From NCBI GenBank assembly GCA_021806645.1, contig JAJZQX010000006.1, positions 124,001 through 188,000 of the forward strand: 64,000 nucleotides of DNA. Direction: 5' to 3'. The stretch comes from Myxococcales bacterium. Its GTDB lineage: Bacteria; Myxococcota; Myxococcia; Myxococcales; Anaeromyxobacteraceae. Of this stretch, positions 38,337 through 46,819 are shown piece after piece. Each line of letters opens with the position of its first letter. The first letter of the stretch is position 1. The position numbers and the translations under genes are program-made. The notes beneath the pieces are model-generated. The model did not search any database and was not told the origin of the DNA. It was given only the letters and a program-made list of their open reading frames with translations.

Positions 38337-40292
38337 GTGAGCGACGCCCCCGCCCTCCGCCGCCGCTTCACCGCCGGGCTGGCGCTGGCCGTGGCCGCCG
38401 GCCTGGGCGGGAGCTGGGCGGCCATGCGCGGCGAGTGGGTCAACCAGCGGGACGACCTGGCGCTGCGCCGGGGCGCGGTCACGGCCATGGCGCTCGACCA
38501 GCTGGTCGGGCGGGCCGGGGGAACGGGCGAGCCGCTGCGCGCGGCGCTGGCGGCGTGGCAGGCGGAGCAGCCGGCCGGGACCGAGGCGCGGGTGGTCCGG
38601 CTCTCCGGGGCGCGGCTCGAGGCCTCCACCGCTAAGGTGGACGTGGGCGACCAGGCCGCGCCACGGCGGCTGGCGCGTAGCTCGCCGGAGGACAAGGTGC
38701 TCTACGACCGCGGCCAGCGGCTCCGCGGCGCGGTCGAGGGGAACCGCGAGGGTGGCGCCGTCAAGCCCGAGGTCGAGGTGGAGCGGCTGGCGGGTGGCCG
38801 GATGCGGCTGGCCGGACCCCTGGAGGAGGACGGCGCCGTGGTCGGGCTGGTGCAGGTGGACCTGGCGCCGGCGCCGGCCAGGCGGCCGCCCGCGCCGTGG
38901 CCCATGCTGGCCGTGGCCGGGGGGCTGCTGGTGCTCTTCTGGTTCCTGGCGCCCCGGCTCGGCGGGCGCGCCTGGGCCCACGGGTTGCTGGCGGGCGCGC
39001 TCTTCCTCGGCGGGCTCCTGGCGCTCGGCGCCCACGACATCCGGCGGCTGGAGCGGGATCACCGCGAGGCGCAGCGCGAGCTCTCGGACCACGCCCGCGA
39101 GGTGAGGGCGGGCACGGCGAAGCTGCTGGCGGCCCGGGGGCTGGCGGCCGCGCCGGCGCTCGACGCGGGGCGCTGGGACGTGGACCGGATGCGGCGGCCG
39201 CGCGGGCTGCTCGACGAGCGGGGCGAGCTCGATCTGGCGCGGGCCGAGGCCGAGGTGAGGAAGGCGCGCGGCGACGCGGTCGGGGCGGTGGTGGCGGCGG
39301 CGCTGCTGGGGCTGCTCGGGCTGGCGCTGGTCGGCTCCGGGCTGCTCTGGCGGTTCGGCCGGGCGCTGGTGGTCCACCGGCAGGCCTACCGCTACATCGC
39401 GCCGGCCATGCTCGGCACCCTGGTGCTGGTCTTCTTCCCGTTCATCTACGGCATCGCGCTCAGCTTCACGTCGTCCAACATCTACAACACCTCGGCGCCG
39501 CTCCCGGAGCTCTGGGTCGGACTGCGCAACTACTGGACCATCCTCTCCGACTTCGGCATCGCCCGGCGCGGCGCCGACGGCGCGCTGATCTGGAACTACC
39601 TCAACTTCTACTGGACCTTCCTCTTCACGGTGATCTGGACCGTCACCAACGTCACCTTCGGCGTCACCTTCGGCCTGCTCCTGGCGCTGGTGCTCAACAC
39701 CCGGGGGCTGGCCTTCCGCCCCGTCTACCGGGTGCTGCTGATCCTGCCCTGGGCCATGCCCAACTACATCACCGCGCTGATCTGGAAGGGGATGTTCCAC
39801 CGCCAGTTCGGCGTGGTGAACCAGGTGCTGGCCATGGTGGGGATCGAGCCCATCTCCTGGTTCGACACCCCCTTCACCTCGTTCCTGACGGCCTTCGCCA
39901 CCAACGCCTGGCTCAGCTTCCCGTTCATGATGGTGGTCTCGCTGGGGGCGCTCCAGTCGATCCCGGCCGACCTCTACGAGGCGGCCCGCGTGGACGGCGC
40001 CACCCGCTGGCAGCAGTTCACCGCCATCACCCTGCCGTCGCTCAAGCCGGCGCTGGTCCCCGCCGTGATCCTCTCGGTGGTCTGGACCTTCAACATGTTC
40101 AACATCATCTTCCTGGTGACCGGCGGCGAGCCCAACGGCGCCACCGAGATCCTGATCACGCAGGCCTACAAGTTCGCCTTCCAGAAGTACCAGTACGGCT
40201 ACGCCGCGGCCTACGCGACCATCATCTTCGGCATCCTGCTGGTCTACGGGAACGTGCAGAACCGGGTCACCCGCGCCACCGAGGGCGTCTAG
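38337..40292 (+). CDS. malF: Maltodextrin ABC permease MalF with a long sensor-like N-terminal extension
   Basis: Transmembrane subunit of the importer. The core (about 345-651) has six helices and the EAA loop YEAARVDGATRWQQFTAITLP that docks MalK. Unusually, about 345 residues precede it. They comprise a membrane helix at about 11-30, a soluble segment of about 155 residues (31-185) with a small alpha/beta pattern like a single-Cache/PAS-type sensor, two more helices (about 187-206 and 213-232), a charged helical stretch (235-310) and a fourth helix (314-335). E. coli MalF has an extra periplasmic loop, but not this layout. Starts with GTG one base after the malE stop. Confidence 0.9.
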   Translation: MSDAPALRRRFTAGLALAVAAGLGGSWAAMRGEWVNQRDDLALRRGAVTAMALDQLVGRAGGTGEPLRAALAAWQAEQPAGTEARVVRLSGARLEASTAKVDVGDQAAPRRLARSSPEDKVLYDRGQRLRGAVEGNREGGAVKPEVEVERLAGGRMRLAGPLEEDGAVVGLVQVDLAPAPARRPPAPWPMLAVAGGLLVLFWFLAPRLGGRAWAHGLLAGALFLGGLLALGAHDIRRLERDHREAQRELSDHAREVRAGTAKLLAARGLAAAPALDAGRWDVDRMRRPRGLLDERGELDLARAEAEVRKARGDAVGAVVAAALLGLLGLALVGSGLLWRFGRALVVHRQAYRYIAPAMLGTLVLVFFPFIYGIALSFTSSNIYNTSAPLPELWVGLRNYWTILSDFGIARRGADGALIWNYLNFYWTFLFTVIWTVTNVTFGVTFGLLLALVLNTRGLAFRPVYRVLLILPWAMPNYITALIWKGMFHRQFGVVNQVLAMVGIEPISWFDTPFTSFLTAFATNAWLSFPFMMVVSLGALQSIPADLYEAARVDGATRWQQFTAITLPSLKPALVPAVILSVVWTFNMFNIIFLVTGGEPNGATEILITQAYKFAFQKYQYGYAAAYATIIFGILLVYGNVQNRVTRATEGV

Positions 40293-40294
40293 CC

Positions 40295-41176
40295 ATGGCT
40301 GGCGCTCGCGAGGAGAAGGTGCCGCACGGGCTGCTCCACGCCTTCCTGGCGCTGGTGGTGCTCTACACCGTCTACCCGGTGCTCTGGGTCATCACCATCG
40401 CCTTCTCGGGCAAGCAGAGCCTGGCCATCGCCGACCTGCCGGCCGAGCCCGGCTTCCTGGATCGGCTGCGGGCGGTGACCCCGTGGCCGGCCCAGTGGTC
40501 GGTGGCCAACTTCGTCTCGGTCTTCGGCGATCAGCCCTTCGCCCGCTGGGTCCTGAACAGCCTGGTGGTCGCGGTGGCCACCACGCTGGTGGGGGTCTTC
40601 CTCTCCTGCACCGCGGCCTACGCCTTCTCCCGCTTCAAGTTCCCGGGGCGGCGGGCCGGCATGATGGCGTTCCTGGTGTCGCAGATGTTCCCGGGCGTGC
40701 TCACCCTCATCCCGCTCTACATCATCATCGTGCAGTGGCTGGGCCTGGGCTCGACGAGGCTCGGCCTGATCATCGTCTACGCCACCACCTCGATCCCCTT
40801 CTCGGTCTGGATGCTGAAGGGCTACTTCGACACCATCCCCAGGGAGCTGGAGGAGGCGGCCATCATCGAGGGGGCCGGGCCGGGGATGATCTTCTGGCGC
40901 ATCGTGTTGCCGCTGGCGCTGCCGGCCATCGCCATCACCGCGCTCTTCTCCTTCATGACCGCCTGGAACGAGTTCATCCTGGCCGCCACCTTCATGGACC
41001 AGGAGGAGATGTACACGGCGCCGGTGGCCCTGCGCTTCTTCGTGGGCGGCTTCCAGCAGCAGTGGGGCTACTTCGCGGCCGGCTCGATCGTCGTCTCGAT
41101 CCCGGTGGTGGTGCTCTTCCTCTACCTGCAGAAGTACCTGGTGAGCGGCCTCACCGCCGGCAGCGTCAAGGGTTGA
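40295..41176 (+). CDS. malG: Maltodextrin ABC permease MalG
   Basis: Second membrane subunit, 293 residues from the ATG at 40295, two bases after the malF stop. Six predicted helices and the EAA loop ELEEAAIIEGAGPGMIFWRIVLPLALP are present; the YPVLWVITIAFSGKQSL beginning and the final SGLTAGSVKG are typical of MalG. Its last 11 bases overlap the end of the convergent minus-strand gene at 41166. Confidence 0.94.
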   Translation: MAGAREEKVPHGLLHAFLALVVLYTVYPVLWVITIAFSGKQSLAIADLPAEPGFLDRLRAVTPWPAQWSVANFVSVFGDQPFARWVLNSLVVAVATTLVGVFLSCTAAYAFSRFKFPGRRAGMMAFLVSQMFPGVLTLIPLYIIIVQWLGLGSTRLGLIIVYATTSIPFSVWMLKGYFDTIPRELEEAAIIEGAGPGMIFWRIVLPLALPAIAITALFSFMTAWNEFILAATFMDQEEMYTAPVALRFFVGGFQQQWGYFAAGSIVVSIPVVVLFLYLQKYLVSGLTAGSVKG

Positions 41177-42362
41177 CCGGGGCCGGCCCGCCCATGGTGG
41201 GCCCCGGCATGGCCCGGAAGACGACGCGGGCTCCCGCCGAGATCGGCCCGCCGCCCGGCACCAGGCTGGCCACCGCCCCCTTCTCCAGCACCTGCACCAC
41301 CACCAGGCGGGCCACCGGCTCGCCCTTCGGCCCGAGCACCTGGCCGAGCTGCATGGGCTTCAGCTCCTTCACTGGGCCGGCGATGGTGACCATGGCGTCG
41401 GAGACGTCCACCACGGTGAAGGGCGTCCTGGGGGTCGCGGTAGCGGGGGCTTCGGGCGCGGAGACGAGCACGGGCGCCGGGCCCGGCGGCCGGGCGTAGA
41501 CGAAGGGGACCCTGGCCCACGCCCCGCTCGCCGTCTGGTAGGAGCCGAGCACCTCGCGCTGGTCCAGGCCGGGCGGCAGGAGCACGTCCACCACGCGCGG
41601 GAAGGCGTCGCCCGGGGGCGCGCCGCCGAAGGCGAAGGCCTCGCGGAGGGGGAGGACCGGCATGGTGAAGGCGTCGGCCTCGACGGCGCCGGTGAGCCGG
41701 TCGATCGCCCTGAGGTTCCGCTCCCAGGTGGCGCCGGAGACGTGGACCGAGTAGCCCCAGGCGGCCGAAGGCGGGCCGCCCAGCTGGTCGGCCGGCACCC
41801 GGGCGATGAGGGTCCGGCCCCGCAGCTGGAGCCGCTCGGGGAAGATCATCCAGCGGGCGGCGGCCGGGAGCGCCTCGGCGGTCACCGCCCTCGCCGGGCC
41901 GGGCTGCGGCGTGAGGATCACCGCCCGCTTCCAGGTCCGCCCCCGCTCGAAGGCGACGCGCCGCCCCGGGACGCAGGCGGTGTGGCCGGCGGGCGACGTC
42001 GGCTCGGTGTCGATGTAGACGTCGATGTTCTGCAGGTAGAGGTTGTTGGTGAGGTCCGCCGGCGTGCCGCTGGTCCGGTAGAGGTCCTGCGGGACGCGGA
42101 TGTCGGCTCCCAGCGTCACCTCGAAGAGGACGTCGTCGCCGTCCACGCGCACGGCGAAGCGGCGCAGGTCGAAGTCGCCGTGCTTGAACTGGGTGTCGCC
42201 GGGCGGCACGTAGCCGCCGGGGCCGCTGGCGTCGTCGCGGGCGTCCTCGAAGGCGGCCACCAGGCGGGGCGCGGCGCGGCCGGAGTCCCCGGCGGGGCCG
42301 GGGATGGCGGCGGCGGCGCAGCCGAGCGCGGCGGCCAGCGGGAGGAGGGCGACATGACGCAT
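41166..42362 (-). CDS. Lipoprotein with glucodextranase-C-like (DOMON-related) module
   Basis: 398 residues from the ATG at 42362; lipobox region ALGCAAA. Residues about 35-250 carry the module FEDARDDASGPGGYVPP...FDLRRFAVRVDGDDVLFEVTLGAD, then an aromatic strand region with YIDTEP and FPERLQLRGRTLIARVP. The same pattern occurs in the proteins at 46820 and 55321. It matches the C-terminal sugar-binding module of glucodextranase (PF09985-like). The last about 100 residues hold an SH3-like or ribosomal-KOW-like beta module (PKGEPVARLVVVQVLEKGAVASLVPGG). Probably a surface glucan-binding protein; last gene of the minus-strand operon. Confidence 0.8.
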   Translation of the reverse strand: MRHVALLPLAAALGCAAAAIPGPAGDSGRAAPRLVAAFEDARDDASGPGGYVPPGDTQFKHGDFDLRRFAVRVDGDDVLFEVTLGADIRVPQDLYRTSGTPADLTNNLYLQNIDVYIDTEPTSPAGHTACVPGRRVAFERGRTWKRAVILTPQPGPARAVTAEALPAAARWMIFPERLQLRGRTLIARVPADQLGGPPSAAWGYSVHVSGATWERNLRAIDRLTGAVEADAFTMPVLPLREAFAFGGAPPGDAFPRVVDVLLPPGLDQREVLGSYQTASGAWARVPFVYARPPGPAPVLVSAPEAPATATPRTPFTVVDVSDAMVTIAGPVKELKPMQLGQVLGPKGEPVARLVVVQVLEKGAVASLVPGGGPISAGARVVFRAMPGPTMGGPAPVNP

Positions 42363-42383
42363 GGTGAACTCCGGACAAGAGAA

Positions 42384-42413
42384 GGGCCGGCGGGAGGACG
42401 TCCCCGCCAGCCC
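42384..42413 (-). terminator. Intrinsic terminator or attenuator inside the glucan operon
   Basis: In the minus-strand RNA an 11-bp stem GGGCUGGCGGG / CCCGCCGGCCC (one U-G pair) with an 8-base loop is followed by UUCUCUUGU. It lies 19 bases after the 42433 gene stop and 21 before the next start, so it should reduce expression of the last gene. Confidence 0.6.
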
Positions 42414-42432
42414 AGGATACGGCAGAAGCGGA

Positions 42433-43335
42433 CTACGGGACGGTGATGAAGGTGTTGTTGTTGCCGGCGATGGCGACGGTCTGCTCGGCGAAGGTCCCGC
42501 CGGACGGCTTGGTGTAGGCCTTCACCCCTCCGGTGGCGGCCACGCCCGCGGCCTTGTACTCGACGCCGTTCAGCACCCAGACCCACTCGGGCTTGTCGCC
42601 GGTCTTGAGCAGGCCGGAGTGGTAGAAGGTCTTGCCGGCGCCGACGTAGTTGGCGAGGTCCATGGTGTAGACGCCCCCCACATCGGTGGACTTCACGTCG
42701 ACCTCGGCCCAGGTGGTGGCGGTCCCCTTCACCGCGACCGTGGTGAGGCTCCAGGTGCCGCCGCCGTCCGGCGCGGTGAGCGCGTTGGTGTCGAGCGTGA
42801 GCTTGAAGTCGACGGTGCCGAAGGCCGGGAGGATGGCGCCCGCGGCGGTGATGTCGGCGGTCTGGCCGGCAAAGACGACGAACTCGTCGTTGGCGCGCGG
42901 CCAGTTCCAGCCGTTGCCGTACTTGGTCTGGTAGACGTTGTCGATCAGGCCGTAGGCGATGGTGGTGTTGGTGCCGGCCGCGGAGGGCGGCTTCACGAAG
43001 ACCGTGGCGCTGAGCTTGTGGTCCCCGGCGACCTGGCCGGCCGGCTCATGGCCGCCGACGTCCCACGGGCCGTCGTCGTAGAGGTTGGCGAACGGGCCGG
43101 TCCAGGTGTCGTCCTTGACGACGATCCGGTTGGTCTCGGCGAACGACATCGCGCCCTTCCACCCCAGCTCGTTGTTGGCGAACACCTTGTTGGCGGTGTC
43201 GTCGATGGTGAAGCCGACCGCGATGTAGCCGGCCGGGCGGGGGAAGGGCGTGCCGGCAGGGGTGGTGCTGCTGCTGCCGCAGGCCGTCAACGACAGCGAG
43301 GTCGCGGCGGCGACGAGGACGAAGAGACGCTTCAT
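42433..43335 (-). CDS. Putative glucan-binding lipoprotein
   Basis: 300 residues from the ATG at 43335 with AAAGGAG upstream. Lipobox SLTACGSSS. The mature protein has an aromatic, Asp-rich module (NNELGWKGAMSFAETNRIVVKDDTW...LYDDGPWDVGGHEPAGQVAGDH), then NVYQTKYGNGWNWPRANDEFVV, and a beta-rich rest. Exposed Trp clusters suit carbohydrate stacking. A similar YDDG...AGD pattern appears in the upstream gene's product. No enzyme motif is present. Position between barrel, amylase and binding proteins suggests glucan capture, comparable in role (not sequence) to SusE/SusF. Confidence 0.72.
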   Translation of the reverse strand: MKRLFVLVAAATSLSLTACGSSSTTPAGTPFPRPAGYIAVGFTIDDTANKVFANNELGWKGAMSFAETNRIVVKDDTWTGPFANLYDDGPWDVGGHEPAGQVAGDHKLSATVFVKPPSAAGTNTTIAYGLIDNVYQTKYGNGWNWPRANDEFVVFAGQTADITAAGAILPAFGTVDFKLTLDTNALTAPDGGGTWSLTTVAVKGTATTWAEVDVKSTDVGGVYTMDLANYVGAGKTFYHSGLLKTGDKPEWVWVLNGVEYKAAGVAATGGVKAYTKPSGGTFAEQTVAIAGNNNTFITVP

Positions 43336-43398
43336 GGCGCTACTCCTTTGGTTGTCCGCGCCCGGGTTGCGCCGGGCACGGGTGCGGCGGGGACTGCT

Positions 43399-44871
43399 TC
43401 ACTTACAGGCGACGTTGATGGTGGCGAGGTTGGGCGGTGTGTAGAAGTGGGTGCCGCAGGTGCACATGTTGCCGGGGCTGGGAATGCCCGGGTCCGTTGG
43501 GCTGACGCGCTCGACCATCTGCTCGCGCGCCTCCGGGATGCCGCAGCCGCGCAGGTCGGTGTCCCAGCCGAGCGTGCCGTTCCCCTTGGGGTTCAGGTTG
43601 GAGAGGTCCTTGTTGCTGGCCTCGTCCTGGTAGACGTCACGCCGGTAGACGAAGCCGTCACCCTTCCCGGTGATCGGATCGATCGGCCCCATGTCGTCGA
43701 CCTGGATGATCCGGCTGTTGCCCGGCCACTCCTCCGAACCGGTCCACTGCTGCCCCTTGAACCCCCACGTGTACTTGTAGCCAATGCGGAGCTTCTCGAC
43801 GCCGGTGGGGTCGCGCGGCACGTCGAAGTAGATGGTGTAGACGCCGTCGCCGGCGACCTCGTCGCCGTTGGTCCCGTCGTCGTACATCTGCAGCTGGTTG
43901 GGGACGCTGTTGCCCAGCATGGCGCCGATGGCCGGGTCCTGGATGTCGGAGTCCTTGTGGACCCAGCCCACGAAGAACATCTGCTTGCCCGGCTTGTCGG
44001 TGGTCCAGAGGAACCGGTTGAGCGGGCCGCAGGAGCCGCTGAGGCAGCCCTGGTTGAAGTCGACGGTGAAGACCAGCCGGATGCGCGAGTCGTCCGGGCA
44101 GCCCTCGGGCTTGTAGAGCCCGGCCACCTGGCCGAGCAGGGTGTCGAAGGCGGTGGTGGTGAGGTCGGTGACGCCGTCACCGGTGTAGTCGACGCCATTG
44201 CCGACGGCGTCCTGCTTGACCAGCCAGGCGACGGAGACCGGGCTGGCCGTGACGTTGAAGCCGGCGTCGAGCGCCGGCGCTAAGAAGAAGCCCGGGTCGG
44301 CGTCGCCGGAGAGCGGGTCGCCCTTGGCGATGATCCGCTCGACCATCCTGAGCAGGTCCTGGGTCGGCCCGGCCACGTCGAAGTCGGCCCGGATCTTCTT
44401 GCGGGTGCCGTCGCCGGTGGCCGGGTCGTCGTAGGCGCTGGCGTTGAGCAGCGCCAGCTTGTGGCCGGTGGCGCTCAGGTTGGCCTCGACGATCAGGGTC
44501 TCGGTCATGCCGCGGGCGTCGAGGTTGACGCCGGTCACGGACGACTCGGGACCGACGAACGGCACCAGCGCCCGGAGCAGCAGGTGGCCGGCGCGGGCCT
44601 GGGCCCGGACCATCGAGTAGTTGCTCGACGGGAGCTGGACCAGGTAGCTCTCACCGCTCACGGTGAGCGAGAAGGGCTCGAGCGCCTTGCCGTTCCCGTC
44701 CACCACCTGGAACTGGTACGGGGCCGCGCCCTGCCAGGCGGCGGTGCCGCTGATCTTCGAGGCCGGGCGGGGATAGGCCTGGTGGCCCAGGTTGAAGAGG
44801 CTCTCGAGCCCGCAGCCGGTGAGGGCGGCGAGCGTGACGATCCCGATGGGAAGGAGCTTGCGCATCACCAT
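43399..44871 (-). CDS. Putative glucan-binding lipoprotein with YDDG/AGD module
   Basis: 490 residues. Lipobox ALTGCGLES. The start may be the ATG at 44871 or the one at 44865, which shares its first base with the stop codon of the barrel gene (TGATG); GAGGTGG lies just upstream of both. The N-terminal part (about 40-130) is a carboxypeptidase-regulatory-like beta domain. Residues about 300-400 contain QMYDDGTNGDEVAGDGVYTIYFDVPRD and GQQWTGSEEWPGNSRIIQVDD, a module like that of the 42433 product. Several Cys pairs lie in the C-terminus. Likely surface exposed. Family not confidently named. Confidence 0.72.
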   Translation of the reverse strand: MVMRKLLPIGIVTLAALTGCGLESLFNLGHQAYPRPASKISGTAAWQGAAPYQFQVVDGNGKALEPFSLTVSGESYLVQLPSSNYSMVRAQARAGHLLLRALVPFVGPESSVTGVNLDARGMTETLIVEANLSATGHKLALLNASAYDDPATGDGTRKKIRADFDVAGPTQDLLRMVERIIAKGDPLSGDADPGFFLAPALDAGFNVTASPVSVAWLVKQDAVGNGVDYTGDGVTDLTTTAFDTLLGQVAGLYKPEGCPDDSRIRLVFTVDFNQGCLSGSCGPLNRFLWTTDKPGKQMFFVGWVHKDSDIQDPAIGAMLGNSVPNQLQMYDDGTNGDEVAGDGVYTIYFDVPRDPTGVEKLRIGYKYTWGFKGQQWTGSEEWPGNSRIIQVDDMGPIDPITGKGDGFVYRRDVYQDEASNKDLSNLNPKGNGTLGWDTDLRGCGIPEAREQMVERVSPTDPGIPSPGNMCTCGTHFYTPPNLATINVACK

Positions 44872-46811
44872 GCCACCTCGAAGGTCGCCTTGGACCGCCA
44901 GACGTTCCAGACCTGGTTGTAGTTGGCCGTCTGGTCGCGGAGCAGGTCCTTGTGGAAGTACTCGACCAGGTAGCTGAGGTTCGCGCCGCCGAAGAGGTAG
45001 GTGAGCCCGGCGCGGGCCGTGTGGCGGCGGGTGTTGTCGTCGTAGTAGCCGCCGGTCTGCGAGCCGACGCGCCTGGCCTCGGTCCAGTAGGTGAACTCGT
45101 AGCCGAGCGTGGTCTTGAGCTCGTTGGTCGGCTGCAGCGAGAGCGAGACGAAGCCGAGGTAGGACCGGCCCAGGTAGTTGTCGTCGGGGTTGGCCCTGTT
45201 CCGCTTGTCCTGGTCGTGGACGTACTTGAGCTTGCCGTTCACGGTGGCCCCCGCCACGAAGGGCAGCGCGTACTGGGCGTTGATCACGCCCAGGTAGGTG
45301 GCGCGGTTCTGGAACTCGGCGTAGACGCTGCGCGGGTCCTTGCCGCGGGCGTAGACGTTGGCGTAGTCGGACGCGGCGCTGAAGGCGGTCGTGTCGGTGA
45401 ACCCGTTGGTGTAGAGGAAGTCCGGGTACTGGTTCTTGACGTCACGCCCCTGGGCGTTGGTGTTGTAGCCGATGATGGTCCCCTCGCCGGTGACCTTGAG
45501 CGAGCCGGAGACGAACTCGAGCAGCGCGGTGGCGCCGTTCCAGCCGATACAGGACTCGTACCAGGGCTCGTCCCAGTCCTGGAACTCGTTGGCGATGTTG
45601 AGGGTGGGCAGCTGGCCGCCGCGGGTGAAGCCGCCGGTGATGATGCCGTCGGTCAGCAGCACGTCGGCCTCGCGCCGCGCGCCCATCACGGCGTTGTACT
45701 CGGAGCCGATGTCGAAGTACTCGAACTTGGCCGAGAGCCCCATCTGCAGCGGGTCCATCAGCTCCACCAGCAGCTTGCCGGCGGCGCTGTTGGAGGCGAC
45801 CGGGTTGCCGGCCGCGTCGGTCTTGAAGACCACCGGGGAGAAGCCCTGGCCGTTGCGGACCATGTTGGTGGCGTACTCCGGGTTGACGTTGTTGGAGGAG
45901 TAGGCCACCAGCCCGGTCACCGCCAGCCAGTCGAGCGAGGACGGGCTCCAGGCGCCGTCGAGCGTGGCGTTGATGCCGCGGAAGCGCGAGGCGAGCGCCA
46001 CCGAGTGGTCGGCGCCGCGGGCCGCCGAGGGGGCTCCGGTGAGCATGGGGCTGTACTTGTCGGCCTCCCAGTCCTGCAGCAGGCTGCCGATCAGCTTGAA
46101 GCGCAGGTCGTCGGTCGGCCTGGTCTCGAGCTTGGCCGCGAAGGCCCAGTCGGTGCCGTAGAGGGCCGCCTTCGGGTCGTTGCCCGAGACGCCGGTCTGC
46201 CAGCCCGGACCGGCCCAGAGCTTGGGCAGCGCCATGGCGCCGGTGGCGTAGCTCAGCTTCCCTCCCGGCAGCGCCTCGCCCTCGACGAAGACGCCGGTGC
46301 CATTGTCGCGGTCGATGTAGCGCGCCTTGCCGATGGTCCACTCGTTCCACATCGAGTAGTCGGTGGACCCGATGGTGACCCACTTCACCGTGGGGATGGG
46401 GGGCGCCATCCGAACCCAGGCGCCGCGCAGCTTGATGTAGGAGGCGTGGTTCATGCCCAGGCTCTCGCCCGAGGTGTCGATGATGCCGGGCTTGAGATCG
46501 CCGTTCTCCCACCAGTCCTGCCACATGAAGCCCCAGCGGCTCTGCAGCCGGACGCCGGCCTGGACCCTGGGGCTGATCTTCCCCTTGATCTGCAGCTCGA
46601 ACTCCGTGCAGGCGCCGTTGTGGCCGCCGATGTTGTCCACCCAGAACGGGTTGGACATCGAGAGGCAGCCCTGGGTGTTGTCGTTCTGGTACATGTACTT
46701 CGTGTAGATCTTGCCGCTCAGGTCGAAGTTGCCGAGGTCGGCGCGCGCCGCCGGCGCCGCGACCATGAGCAAGGCCGCGACCGTCGCCCTCGGGAGTGGT
46801 GACCTCGTCAT
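44865..46811 (-). CDS. Outer-membrane beta-barrel protein of the glucan locus
   Basis: 648 residues from the ATG at 46811; a GTG at 46823 overlapping the previous stop is an alternative start. Signal peptide ending AARAD. The body is many alternating-hydrophobicity strands (DLSGKIYTKYMYQ; ELQIKGKISPRVQAGVRLQSRWGFMW; TYLFGGANLSYLVEYFHKDL) and ends in an aromatic residue (FEVAW), the usual barrel-assembly signal. About 20 or more strands are possible. There is no TonB box or plug domain, so it is not a SusC-type receptor; a porin-like passive channel for maltodextrins is the best guess. The four cysteines near the N-terminus are unusual for a porin. Confidence 0.8.
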   Translation of the reverse strand: MTRSPLPRATVAALLMVAAPAARADLGNFDLSGKIYTKYMYQNDNTQGCLSMSNPFWVDNIGGHNGACTEFELQIKGKISPRVQAGVRLQSRWGFMWQDWWENGDLKPGIIDTSGESLGMNHASYIKLRGAWVRMAPPIPTVKWVTIGSTDYSMWNEWTIGKARYIDRDNGTGVFVEGEALPGGKLSYATGAMALPKLWAGPGWQTGVSGNDPKAALYGTDWAFAAKLETRPTDDLRFKLIGSLLQDWEADKYSPMLTGAPSAARGADHSVALASRFRGINATLDGAWSPSSLDWLAVTGLVAYSSNNVNPEYATNMVRNGQGFSPVVFKTDAAGNPVASNSAAGKLLVELMDPLQMGLSAKFEYFDIGSEYNAVMGARREADVLLTDGIITGGFTRGGQLPTLNIANEFQDWDEPWYESCIGWNGATALLEFVSGSLKVTGEGTIIGYNTNAQGRDVKNQYPDFLYTNGFTDTTAFSAASDYANVYARGKDPRSVYAEFQNRATYLGVINAQYALPFVAGATVNGKLKYVHDQDKRNRANPDDNYLGRSYLGFVSLSLQPTNELKTTLGYEFTYWTEARRVGSQTGGYYDDNTRRHTARAGLTYLFGGANLSYLVEYFHKDLLRDQTANYNQVWNVWRSKATFEVAW

Positions 46812-46819
46812 GGGGACCT

